A stretch of 64,000 nt of DNA from Acidobacteriota bacterium. GTDB lineage: Bacteria > Acidobacteriota > Terriglobia > Bryobacterales > Bryobacteraceae. Position numbers and translations under genes: made by a program. The notes under the pieces are model-generated. The model was not told the origin of the DNA and did no database searches. It saw only the letters and a list, made by a program, of their open reading frames with translations. Where the stretch lies: contig JAFDVZ010000008.1 of NCBI GenBank assembly GCA_018268715.1, positions 432,325 through 496,324 of the forward strand. The letters are read 5' to 3'. Shown here piece after piece: positions 25,101 through 32,929 of this stretch (position 1 is its first letter; every line of letters begins with the position of its first letter).

Positions 25101-25240
25101 CGGCGCATCCCGACGACGCGCTGAAGCTGCTGGACACTGGAGAGCGCAAGGCGGACCCAGCGCTCGCACAGGCCGATTTCGCGGCTTTCACGATGCTCGC
25201 AAACCAGATGATGAATCTCGACGAGGTGTTGAACAAGTGA
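22169..25240 (+). CDS. PSCyt1-DUF1549-DUF1553 cytochrome protein with LamG-like insert
   Basis: A 1023-residue secreted protein. The GTG at 22169 follows a good Shine-Dalgarno and gives a signal peptide (VRPGFFVSVIFVPVAAMAAG). A planctomycete-type cytochrome C domain comes first, with the haem motif CFQCH near residue 37. DUF1549 follows, containing a second CxxCH (CATCHDHKFDP), then a LamG/concanavalin-like beta region (residues about 440-600), then the C-terminal DUF1553. The family is common in Planctomycetes and Acidobacteria and is linked by context to extracellular polymer breakdown, but its chemistry is not established. It overlaps the DUF1501 gene by 4 nt. Confidence 0.9.
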   Translation: MRPGFFVSVIFVPVAAMAAGRAIDFQREVRPILSENCFQCHGPDSGSRMAGLRLDLKDAALEARKRGAAVVPGDPSTSLLWQRISATNARRMPPEYSHKSLTKQQIDLLKQWIEQGAPWKEHWAFKAPVKPAPPAVKNAAWPQNPIDRFILARLESQGLGPAPPADRRTLLRRVALDLTGLPPKPAEIEAYLKDPSPNAYERMIDRYLASPHYGEHRARYWLDAARYGDTNGIHVDNYREIWPYRDWVIEAYNRNLRFDQFSIEQLAGDLLPKPTLDERIATGFHRCNVTTNEAGIIEDEYAEIYAADRASTTAAVWLGMTVGCATCHDHKFDPISQKDFYGMGAFFRNTTQKVMDDNIPDTPPVLIVPRPEDRAAWEKTSARLKAIQAEMAAVRNEASGPFERWLKERARTAATHPLGDKDELFAADIRTLSGGKTVLEIPKGDGLAIEKAPKLDAEKPFSIAVSFLFPKAEQGYVIASHQNPKEKGRGWVIDVGGRVIGLRLIGDSGRNIEIRAGHLEQLQHGTWNTLTVCYDGSRHQSGLSLYLNGRAIPTQGRGNQNVELSGDISVENPLVLGRNLPEGAIADFRIFDRVLSESEAALLSQWPAIESALKKETGSLTAEDRKALVSYFLFNEHEPFKRLAAEQNTLNLEARAIARRGATTEVMQERADSTPSAYVLYRGAYDQRRAKVDATTPAVLPPMTSDLPRNRLGFARWLFTAENPLTARVTVNRVWQEIFGTGLVKTADDFGSQGEPPSHPELLDWLAVDFRESGWDVKRFYKQVLMSATYRQQALATPDKIAKDPENRLLSRGPRFRMDGEMVRDYALAASGLLSPQIGGPSVKPYQPEGIWEAVAMIGSNTRFYKRDTGDGLYRRSMYWFWKRSAPPASMDIFNAPTRENCTVRRERTDTPLQALATMNDVQFVEAAKMLAQGAMQSVTEFDERLDAMSTRLLARPFAPKERSIARTAYDDFRRYYAAHPDDALKLLDTGERKADPALAQADFAAFTMLANQMMNLDEVLNK

Positions 25241-26808
25241 GTATTCTGCGGCCCGACCACGAAGGCCACTATTCGCCCAAGGCGCACGAACTCGACCGCG
25301 ATTCGCTACGCCGTCTGGCGCCCGGCCGTCACCCGCTCGACGCCATCGCCAGCCAAATGGGCGTAGAAGAGACCCGCCGTCGCTTCTTCGCCCGCGGCGC
25401 GCAGGGCATCGGAGCGCTGGCGCTCGCGTCGCTGTTTGGATCGGACGCGCGCGCCAACGGTCCCGCGCCGGACAAAGCGTTCGGCGGACTGCCCGGATTC
25501 CCGCACTTCGCGCCGAAGGCGAAGCGCTGCATCTACCTCCACCTGGTGGGCGCTCCGCCGCAGATCGAAACCTTCGACTACAAGCCCACCATGGAGAAGT
25601 GGTTCGACAAGGATCTGCCGGGCTCCATCCGCCAGGGCCAGCGCCTCACAACGATGACCAGCGGCCAGAGCCGCTTCCCCATCGCTCCTTCGATCTTCAA
25701 GTTCGCGCAGTACGGCAAATCCGGCGCGTGGGTCTCCGAGTTATTGCCCTACACGGCGAAGATGGTGGACGACATCGCCATCATACGCAGCATGCACACC
25801 GAAGCCATCAATCACGAACCGGCGATTACGTTTTTTCAAACCGGCTTCATGATCGCGGGCCGTCCGTGCATCGGTTCGTGGATGAGTTACGGTCTGGGCA
25901 GCATGAATCAGGATTTGCCCGCCTTCGTCGTTCTGCAAGCCAAGCACTTCCACCCGAAGGCGAACGTCCAGGCGATCTCGGCCCGTCTGTGGAGCGCCGG
26001 GTTCCTATCCGGTCAGTATTCCGGCGTCAGCCTGCGCAGTTCGGGCGACCCGGTGTTGTTCGTCAACAACCCCGACGGCGTGCCGTCCGCCATGCGCCGC
26101 CGCATGCTCGACGGACTCGGCGAAATGAACCAGCTCGCCTTCCAGAAACTGGGCGACCCCGAAACGAAGACGCGCATCGCGCAGTATGAGATGGCGTTCC
26201 GGATGCAATCCTCGGTGCCCGAACTCACCGATCTTTCGAAGGAGCCCGAAAGCACCTGGCGAATGTACGGCGAAGAAGCGCGCAAGCCCGGCACGTTCTC
26301 GCAGACCTGCCTGATGGCGCGGCGTCTGGCTGAGCGCGGCGTGCGCTTCGTGCAGGTCTACCATCGCGGCTGGGACGTACACGGCAACCTGCCCGAGGTG
26401 CTGCCGGCGCAATGCAAGGAAGTGGATCAGGCCGCCTGGGCGCTGGTGCAGGACCTGAAGCAGCGCGGCATGCTGGACGACACGCTGGTCATCATGGCGG
26501 GCGAATTCGGCCGCACCATCTACTCGCAGGGCAAGCTGACCAAGACCGACTACGGCCGCGACCATCACCCGCGATGCTTCAGTCTCTGGTTGGCGGGCGG
26601 CGGCGTTAAAGGCGGCGTGGTCCATGGCGAGACCGACGAGTTCAGCTACAACATCACCCAGGACCCGGTTCACGTGCGCGACTTCCAGGCCACCATCCTG
26701 CGCCTGTTCGGCATCGATCACGAGAAATTCTCCTACCGCTACCAGGGTCTCGACGTAAAGCTCACTGGGGTCGAGAAGGCGGAAGCGGTGAAGGCGATCA
26801 TGGCATAG
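25237..26808 (+). CDS. DUF1501 domain protein (sulfatase-fold, Tat-type signal)
   Basis: A 523-residue DUF1501 protein, the standard partner of DUF1549/DUF1553 cytochromes. The start is GTG, overlapping the upstream stop (GTGA). A twin-arginine-like segment RRRFFARGAQGIGALALASL lies near residue 45, after an N-terminal extension. Metal-site-like blocks of the alkaline-phosphatase/sulfatase fold are visible (VIMAGEFGRTIYS and YGRDHHPRCFS). It is probably exported and acts with the cytochrome partner; the substrate is unknown. Confidence 0.9.
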   Translation: MSILRPDHEGHYSPKAHELDRDSLRRLAPGRHPLDAIASQMGVEETRRRFFARGAQGIGALALASLFGSDARANGPAPDKAFGGLPGFPHFAPKAKRCIYLHLVGAPPQIETFDYKPTMEKWFDKDLPGSIRQGQRLTTMTSGQSRFPIAPSIFKFAQYGKSGAWVSELLPYTAKMVDDIAIIRSMHTEAINHEPAITFFQTGFMIAGRPCIGSWMSYGLGSMNQDLPAFVVLQAKHFHPKANVQAISARLWSAGFLSGQYSGVSLRSSGDPVLFVNNPDGVPSAMRRRMLDGLGEMNQLAFQKLGDPETKTRIAQYEMAFRMQSSVPELTDLSKEPESTWRMYGEEARKPGTFSQTCLMARRLAERGVRFVQVYHRGWDVHGNLPEVLPAQCKEVDQAAWALVQDLKQRGMLDDTLVIMAGEFGRTIYSQGKLTKTDYGRDHHPRCFSLWLAGGGVKGGVVHGETDEFSYNITQDPVHVRDFQATILRLFGIDHEKFSYRYQGLDVKLTGVEKAEAVKAIMA

Positions 26809-26881
26809 GCGCCTGCGCTGCTTTTCAGCACGGCAGTCGCCCCCGCCGAAGTAAACTGGATACACAAGAGGGACGAACAAG

Positions 26882-27922
26882 ATGCAGAATTCCACCCGCC
26901 GGGGTTTCTTCACCGGCCTCACCGCTCCGCTTATACTCGGAGCCGCGAACAAGTCGGGCTCCAGTCTGCCCGTCATCGGCGAAGGCGCCCACAAATACGA
27001 GGTCATTCACGACTGGGGCCAGCTTCCGCCCAACATCGCCTACGGCAACACCCACGGCGTGTGCCAGGACTCGCACGGCCGCATGTACATTCACCACACG
27101 GTGAACAAGGTGAGCGAAAGCCACGACTCCATGGTGGTGTTCGATGAAAAGGGAAAGTTCATCAAGAGCTGGGGCAAGGAGTTCGAAGGCGGCGCCCACG
27201 GCCTGCACATCCACAAGGAGGGCAAGAACGAATTCCTCTACATGTGCGACACCAAACGCGCCATCGTCGTCAAGACCACGCTCGAAGGCGAAGAGGTGTT
27301 CACGCTTCGCTACCCCAGGGAATCGCCGTCCTACAAGATGGGCGAAGATGGCAAGCCGCTTGTGAAGTACAGCCCCACGAACCTGGCCATTGCCCCCAAC
27401 GGCGACATCTATGTGGGCGACGGCTACGGCTCGAGCTTCGTCAATCAGTACAACCGCAAGGGCGAGTTCATCCGCACGTTCGGCGGAAAGGGCAAGGAGG
27501 CGGGCCAACTCGACTGCCCCCACGGCATCGTCGTCGACACGCGCGGCAAGGACCCGGTCCTCCTCATCGCCGACCGCGGCAACAAGCGCCTTCAGCGCTT
27601 CACCCTCGACGGCAAGCACATCGACTTCGTCAACGGAGTCAGCATGCCGTGCCACTTCCACCCGTTTAAGAACGGCGACGTCGTGATCCCCGACCTCGAC
27701 GCGCGCGTGAACCTGCTCGACCGCGACAACAAGGTGATCGCGGTCCTCGGCGCCGACGATTCAAAGACGTGGGGCGACCTGCGCAAGCAGCCTCGCGACA
27801 AGTTCATCCCCGGCAAGTTCGTCTGCCCGCACGGCGCGTGCTTCGATCACGCGGGCAACATTTTTGTTGTCGAGTGGGTGGAAGTCGGGCGAGTCACCAA
27901 GCTGCGGAAGCTGGTGGCGTAA
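26882..27922 (+). CDS. NHL-repeat beta-propeller protein with Tat signal
   Basis: A 346-residue exported protein with a Tat signal (STRRGFFTGLTAPLILGAA). It is built of NHL-type propeller blades, such as YVGDGYGSSFVNQYNRKGEFIRTF and LLIADRGNKRLQRF. It resembles the peptidyl-alpha-hydroxyglycine lyase-like NHL proteins, but no catalytic residue assignment is possible here. It lies 73 bp after the DUF1501 gene on the same strand and may be part of that secreted module. Its function is unknown. Confidence 0.82.
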   Translation: MQNSTRRGFFTGLTAPLILGAANKSGSSLPVIGEGAHKYEVIHDWGQLPPNIAYGNTHGVCQDSHGRMYIHHTVNKVSESHDSMVVFDEKGKFIKSWGKEFEGGAHGLHIHKEGKNEFLYMCDTKRAIVVKTTLEGEEVFTLRYPRESPSYKMGEDGKPLVKYSPTNLAIAPNGDIYVGDGYGSSFVNQYNRKGEFIRTFGGKGKEAGQLDCPHGIVVDTRGKDPVLLIADRGNKRLQRFTLDGKHIDFVNGVSMPCHFHPFKNGDVVIPDLDARVNLLDRDNKVIAVLGADDSKTWGDLRKQPRDKFIPGKFVCPHGACFDHAGNIFVVEWVEVGRVTKLRKLVA

Positions 27923-27934
27923 TCCGCTTCTCTG

Positions 27935-27965
27935 GCCGCCTTCTTCGCAATGCGCGGAAGGCGGC
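27935..27965. terminator. Hairpin between convergent genes, possible bidirectional terminator
   Basis: A 9-bp perfect inverted repeat, GCCGCCTTC (27935-27943) and GAAGGCGGC (27957-27965), has a 13-nt loop that contains a further CGC/GCG pair. It fills the 45-bp gap between the NHL gene and the convergent kinase gene. No strong T-tract is present on either side. Confidence 0.5.
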
Positions 27966-27967
27966 GC

Positions 27968-30697
27968 TCAAAGGAACTCATCGGCGATCAGATTGCGCCC
28001 CGAAAGCGCGGTGCGTATACCGTAGGCGGTCAGCCCCGCCACCACCAACACCACCAGCACCGTAACGCCGGAATACCACACCGTCAAATCCGCCGACACC
28101 GGCAGCATGATCAGCAGCGAGTTCACATACAGACCCACCACGAACGTGATGAACCCGAAGCGAGCGATCGCCAGATAGGTCGTGGACCAGGCCAGTATCG
28201 ACAGCGGAATATCCACTGCGGGCGTCACCGAAGACCCCGCCGTGATGGCCGTGAACAGCGCCACGAACGCGACCCCGGCCAGCCATCCTCTTCGCAGTAG
28301 CAGCCGCAGCAGAAATAGGATAAAAAACGAAACCAGGAGCTGAAGCAACGAATTGGTCATCACGCTCAGCCCCATCGCCACCGTGAACCGTGCCCCCGCC
28401 AGCGCGTTCAGCCACGTTGTCGTCGACGGCCCGGAGGTCTTGTAATCGAGCAGCACTCCAGCGGCCCAAATGCTGGCCCACAACACTCCGAACACCACGC
28501 CCAGCAGCGCGTCCCGGCCCACCAGCGGATCGTTCAACCCGCCCGCCGCCAGCCGGCTCCAACTCACGATCGCCTGCGGCCAGTGCCGCCGGACGTAGGG
28601 CTCCACCGCGATGTAGCCCACCCAGAAGGCCGCCGCGATCAACAGCGAAATGGAGATGGCTTCAAACAACTGCACCACTTGGGCGGTGCTCGGGGAATGG
28701 TGTCCCGCCAGGATCCAGATCGCCATCTCGAGCACAAAGGCGAACATCGCCAGGCGCAAGGCTCCGCGCCGGTCGCCACGATCGCGCCGCAGGTTATAGC
28801 GCGCCAGCAACGTGGCCCCAAGAAGACCCGCGACCGCCAGCGTCAGCAGCGCGAACTGTATCGTCTTCTCTTCGCGGGAAGGCTGATACAACTGCATCCG
28901 CGAGGGCCTCGTCCAAGGGCCGATCAGGTCGAAGTACACGGGCTTGCCGCGCCACGCCGCCCCTTCCACGCGCAAGGACTCGTTCGGTACGCCCGGCCAC
29001 GCGCCCAGCCACGCCGCGCGCTCGTCTTCGGCGGCCAGCGGAGTCCACTGCGGATCAGTCGGTTTGAACTGCGCCATGTCCAGGCCGGCGGCCGTGAACA
29101 ACGGCTTCCAGTCGACCGGCCCGACGGTCGCGGGCGTCTTGTCCATCTGCGGCGGAACCGCCGTGAACGCAGTCATCCGCCCCCGCGTATCCAATTGCAT
29201 TCCGATCATGCCCGACACTGTCTCCGGAGGATCGGCGATCGTAATCTGCCCGGTGGGCGACTGCCAGCTCTTCAAATATCGCGGACTCTGCCGGTACCAG
29301 AACACCACCGAAGGCGGCTCCGTCCCCGCAAGCCTCGCCCAGCGATTCGGCGTCTGCGTCTGCTTCTCGAGATATTGCAGGTAGTCCTGATCGTAGAGGA
29401 AGCCCCTCGCGGTATCGACCGGTTTCTCGGTGAAACCGAACGATCGCGCGTACTCGTGCGCCTTCAATTCGAGAGCGTCCGGCGGCAACTCGAGCGGCGC
29501 AACGTTCGCAAGCCTCGCGTATTCGCTCATCACCGTCACCGAGACCAACCCTACCAGCACCGCCGCGCCGCACAGCACGGCCCACAGCGGCCGCATTCCG
29601 CTGACATCGCCCGACCGCGCCACCAACTCGGGCGATGGCGTCTCACCCGCCGCGAGCGCCGCCGCCAGCGGATCCCCGCCAGGAAGCGCCGCCGCCACCG
29701 CCAGCGCCGTCGCTGGCCGCGCCTTCGGATCGGGCGCGAGGCATCGCTCAATCACCCGCTCCACCGACGGATCGATATCCTTGGCCACCGTCGACAGGCT
29801 CAGCGCCTGCGTCTCGTACTGCCGCTTCATCAACTCGGCCAGCGTCGAGCACTCGAAAGCACGCTTGCCGGTGAACATCTCATACAGCACTAACCCCAAC
29901 GAGTAGATGTCGCTGCGAACCGACACCTCCCGCCCCGCCAGTTGTTCGGGCGACATGTAGGCAGGCGTGCCGGCCTTGATCTCGAGCCCCTGCACCTGGT
30001 CGGCCACCGCCGCCAGCCCGAAATCCATGATCACCACCTTGCCCTGGCTGTCGATCATGATGTTGGCGGGCTTCAGGTCGCGATGCAGAACGCCCTTATC
30101 GTGCGCCGCCGCCAGTCCCGCGCAGATGCGCCGCGCGAACTCGATCGCCTTATCGGCGGGCAGCCGTCCGATGCGCCGCAGCAGCGACGCCAGATCCTCG
30201 CCGTCGACATACTCCATCGACAGGAACAACTGCCCATCCACCTCGCCGATGTCGTATACCCGGCACACGTTCGGATGCGACACCTGCCGCGCGATGCGAA
30301 CTTCGCCGTGGAATCGCGCGAGCATCGCCGGATTGCTCGCCATCCCGGTCGGCAGGAACTTCAGCGCGACGGGCTGATCGAGCGTGAGGTCGTTGGCGCG
30401 ATACACCTCGCCCATGCCGCCCTTGCCGAGTTCGCCGATAATCTGGTAGCGCCCGACCAGAATTGCGCCAGGGTGGAACCGGCCCGCCTTCGGCAGCGTC
30501 GTATGCACCCGCGGGGCCGCCGACCCGCTGCCCGAAACCCGCGCCGGCGCCGGAGATGGTGTAGGCGTCGCAATACCGACAGTAGGCTCAATCGCGATGG
30601 TGGCGTCGTCGACGCCGCTGCTGACGGGACTGCCGCAGGACGGACAAAGCCGGCTCGCGTCGGGAACAGCCGATAGGCAGGTCTTGCACGTGATCAT
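27968..30697 (-). CDS. Zinc-ribbon Ser/Thr protein kinase with polytopic membrane C-terminus
   Basis: A 909-residue kinase. An N-terminal zinc ribbon (C4, C7, C18, C21) leads through a Pro/Thr-rich linker to a Hanks-type kinase domain starting near residue 83. All hallmarks are intact: GELGKGGMGEVY, VALKFLP, HRDLKPANIM, DFGLA and GTPAYMSPEQ. A membrane segment at about residues 369-391 is followed by a roughly 220-residue soluble region, probably extracytoplasmic. Several more membrane helices run from residue 612 to the end. This suggests a sensor kinase that phosphorylates cytoplasmic targets. The signal it senses is unknown. Confidence 0.92.
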   Translation of the reverse strand: MITCKTCLSAVPDASRLCPSCGSPVSSGVDDATIAIEPTVGIATPTPSPAPARVSGSGSAAPRVHTTLPKAGRFHPGAILVGRYQIIGELGKGGMGEVYRANDLTLDQPVALKFLPTGMASNPAMLARFHGEVRIARQVSHPNVCRVYDIGEVDGQLFLSMEYVDGEDLASLLRRIGRLPADKAIEFARRICAGLAAAHDKGVLHRDLKPANIMIDSQGKVVIMDFGLAAVADQVQGLEIKAGTPAYMSPEQLAGREVSVRSDIYSLGLVLYEMFTGKRAFECSTLAELMKRQYETQALSLSTVAKDIDPSVERVIERCLAPDPKARPATALAVAAALPGGDPLAAALAAGETPSPELVARSGDVSGMRPLWAVLCGAAVLVGLVSVTVMSEYARLANVAPLELPPDALELKAHEYARSFGFTEKPVDTARGFLYDQDYLQYLEKQTQTPNRWARLAGTEPPSVVFWYRQSPRYLKSWQSPTGQITIADPPETVSGMIGMQLDTRGRMTAFTAVPPQMDKTPATVGPVDWKPLFTAAGLDMAQFKPTDPQWTPLAAEDERAAWLGAWPGVPNESLRVEGAAWRGKPVYFDLIGPWTRPSRMQLYQPSREEKTIQFALLTLAVAGLLGATLLARYNLRRDRGDRRGALRLAMFAFVLEMAIWILAGHHSPSTAQVVQLFEAISISLLIAAAFWVGYIAVEPYVRRHWPQAIVSWSRLAAGGLNDPLVGRDALLGVVFGVLWASIWAAGVLLDYKTSGPSTTTWLNALAGARFTVAMGLSVMTNSLLQLLVSFFILFLLRLLLRRGWLAGVAFVALFTAITAGSSVTPAVDIPLSILAWSTTYLAIARFGFITFVVGLYVNSLLIMLPVSADLTVWYSGVTVLVVLVVAGLTAYGIRTALSGRNLIADEFL

Positions 30698-30757
30698 CGC
30701 AGCGCTTTCCTGAATCTAGCAGATCGGCTTTGTTAGCATGAAATCGCAATTCGCTTT

Positions 30758-31531
30758 ATGACTCGCATTCTATCCCTCCACGCCCACCCCGACGACGCCG
30801 AAATTCTCGCGGGAGGCACATTGGCGCTCCTCGCTCAACTCGGCCATGACGTCACCATCGCCACCATGACGGCCGGCGATTGCGGCTCGGCCGAGTTCTC
30901 AGCCGACGAAGTCGCCGACATGCGCCGCAAGGAAGCAGCGTCGGCCGCGGCGATGATCGGCGCGCACTACCTCTGCGCCGAGTTCCGTGACCTGGCCGTG
31001 TTCAGTGACGACGCCTCGCGCCGCCGCGTGTGCGAACTCATCCGCCGCGTGCGGCCTGAACTGGTTCTGACCGCGTCGCCAATCGATTACCACTGTGATC
31101 ACGAAGCCACCAGCACACTGGTGCGCGACGCCTGCTTCGCCGTCTCCGCGCCTAACTACACGACCGGAGCCGCGGACCCCGCGCCCGCCCTCGACCAGAT
31201 CCCGCATCTCTATTTCATGGATTCCGTCGATGGCGCGGACCGCGACGGTCGCCCGCAATTGCCCGACTTCATGGTCGACGTCACCCCGCAATTCGAGTTG
31301 AAAAAATCCATGCTCGCGCAGCACGTCAGCCAGCGCAACTGGCTTAAGAAGCAGCACGGCATGGAGGACTACCTCGAACAGATGGAGGCCTGGACCCTGG
31401 CCCGCGGCGCCTCCGCCGGAGTCCGCTACGCCGAAGGTTTCCGCCGCTATGCCGTTCACCCGTACCCGCAGACCCCCTTGCTTGAGCAGTTGCTCGGCTC
31501 AAACGTCGTGCTGTCGACCGCAAAATCCTAG
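30758..31531 (+). CDS. PIG-L family deacetylase
   Basis: A 257-residue LmbE/PIG-L zinc deacetylase, of the family that removes N-acetyl groups from GlcNAc-linked substrates. The zinc motif HAHPDDAE is near residue 8. A second His/Asp cluster, SPIDYHCDHEATS, is present, as is AEFRDLAVF. The likely substrate is an acetylated amino-sugar conjugate, by family only. It is divergent from the kinase and lies 17 nt upstream of the M55 peptidase, in the same direction. Confidence 0.9.
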   Translation: MTRILSLHAHPDDAEILAGGTLALLAQLGHDVTIATMTAGDCGSAEFSADEVADMRRKEAASAAAMIGAHYLCAEFRDLAVFSDDASRRRVCELIRRVRPELVLTASPIDYHCDHEATSTLVRDACFAVSAPNYTTGAADPAPALDQIPHLYFMDSVDGADRDGRPQLPDFMVDVTPQFELKKSMLAQHVSQRNWLKKQHGMEDYLEQMEAWTLARGASAGVRYAEGFRRYAVHPYPQTPLLEQLLGSNVVLSTAKS

Positions 31532-31548
31532 AACGGGGCCCGAAACAT

Positions 31549-32388
31549 ATGCGACTGCCGCTGTTTGTCCTGCTGCTCAGCGCCTGCGCCGCCGCGGCGC
31601 AGAACAAGACGGTGTTTTTGGTGACGGACGCCGAGGGAGTGGCCGGCGTCTGCCGCCAGGATCAGACCGATGCCAAGGACCCCGAAATGCGCCAACTGCT
31701 GACCGGCGAGATCAACGCCGCCGTCGAAGGACTCCTCGCGGGCGGCGTCGACTCCGTCATCGTCTGGGATGGCCACGACGGCAGCCAGACGCTCTCCACT
31801 CTCACCATCCACCCGAAAGCCCGCCTCCTTATCGGATCCCTGCCGCCCTCGATGCTGTTCGAGCGGCATTTTTCGGCCATCGGCTTCATCGGCCAGCACA
31901 GCATGGCGAACACCCGCGCGGGCATCATGGCGCACAGCTTCAGTTCCCTCGGCATTCAGAACATGCTATTAAACGGCAAACCGGTGGGAGAAATCGGCGT
32001 CGTGTCCGCGCTCGCCGGCCACTTCGGGACGCCGGTGATCCTGCTGACCGGCGACCAGGCGGCGGCCGACGAGATCCACCGCATCATTCCGCGGGCCGAG
32101 TTAGCCGTAGTCAAGGAAGGACTCAGCCGTCACACCTGCATCAGCCTATCGGCCGAGTCAGCCCGTCGAACCATCCGGGAAGCCGCACTCCGCGCCGCGG
32201 CTAGGATTGGGTCTGTAACTCCCTACGTCGCGCCCGGCCCAGTTACGCTGGAAATCGAGCATACCACCCGTAACTCGCTGCCCATCGAGACCACGCCGCG
32301 CCCGGGAGTTACCGTGGTCGACGACAGGACCATCCGCTACCAGGGCAAGGATATTCTCGAAGCCTGGACGCTCTATCGCGAGAAGTAA
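31549..32388 (+). CDS. M55 family D-aminopeptidase (DppA-like)
   Basis: A 279-residue exported peptidase with a signal peptide (MRLPLFVLLLSACAAAAQ). The DppA-type zinc ligands are visible: FLVTDAEGVAGV (the DxEG block), WDGHDGS (His) and GFIGQHSMA (His). M55 enzymes release D-amino acids from short peptides. Together with the upstream deacetylase it could work on cell-wall-derived or imported peptides. Its 3' end overlaps the last codons of the relic C-terminal frame on the other strand. Confidence 0.87.
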   Translation: MRLPLFVLLLSACAAAAQNKTVFLVTDAEGVAGVCRQDQTDAKDPEMRQLLTGEINAAVEGLLAGGVDSVIVWDGHDGSQTLSTLTIHPKARLLIGSLPPSMLFERHFSAIGFIGQHSMANTRAGIMAHSFSSLGIQNMLLNGKPVGEIGVVSALAGHFGTPVILLTGDQAAADEIHRIIPRAELAVVKEGLSRHTCISLSAESARRTIREAALRAAARIGSVTPYVAPGPVTLEIEHTTRNSLPIETTPRPGVTVVDDRTIRYQGKDILEAWTLYREK

Positions 32389-32459
32389 TCCATCAACCTG
32401 GCCACGACCCGTTGGAAGCCCAGCGGGTCCAACACACTCGATAGGACGATCAGCAATCC

Positions 32460-32850
32460 GCACGACTCCGGGTAGTGTTGGCCGTGCTGCAAAGCGCCGC
32501 CTTCGCGCGAGTAGCCGCACACCCTTTCCGGCACAATCCACGTATGCGAGTCATACGAATTAGCGTCCAGCCCCAGCGTCGCAACCGGTCCTCTTGATAA
32601 CTCACCCACGGAACCTCCGTCTGCGTCAATGTCCGAAATCAAGCCGGACCGCCTCACCCTCCACCAACTTCAACACACCCGCGGCCGTGACGGTCTTCGT
32701 CGCCTGACCTATGAGAAACCGCGTCGTCGGACTATTCGGAATCCGCCACTGTTGGTCGGCCGATCCATAACCGGCCGCGGCATCGTCTCGTCGCCGCGCG
32801 ACGCCAGAACCACCCCACGAAACCGCCCGGATGCCGCCTTAGTCGCAAGC
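32460..32850 (-). pseudogene. Degraded beta-lactamase-type serine hydrolase
   Basis: This is a broken gene in the 540-bp gap between the M55 and Gfo/Idh genes. In one minus frame (about 32787-32822) I read FRGVVLASRGDE. After a frameshift (about 32640-32755) I read YGSADQQWRIPNSPTTRF and then LIGQATKTVTAAGVLKLVE. After a stop and a deletion (32462-32576) a further frame gives LGLDANSYDSHTWIVPE and then GYSREGGALQHGQHYPES. These are consecutive landmarks of class C beta-lactamase-like serine hydrolases. The catalytic Ser of the SxxK motif is replaced by Gln (QATK), and roughly 60 residues between blocks are missing. No intact start or C-terminus remains. Confidence 0.75.
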
Positions 32851-32929
32851 ACCGGCGTCATGCCCAAGCACGGGTCCTTGCAGCGCACCAGACAGCCGAC
32901 CGCCGGCTATCCGATATAGACTTGTCGTT

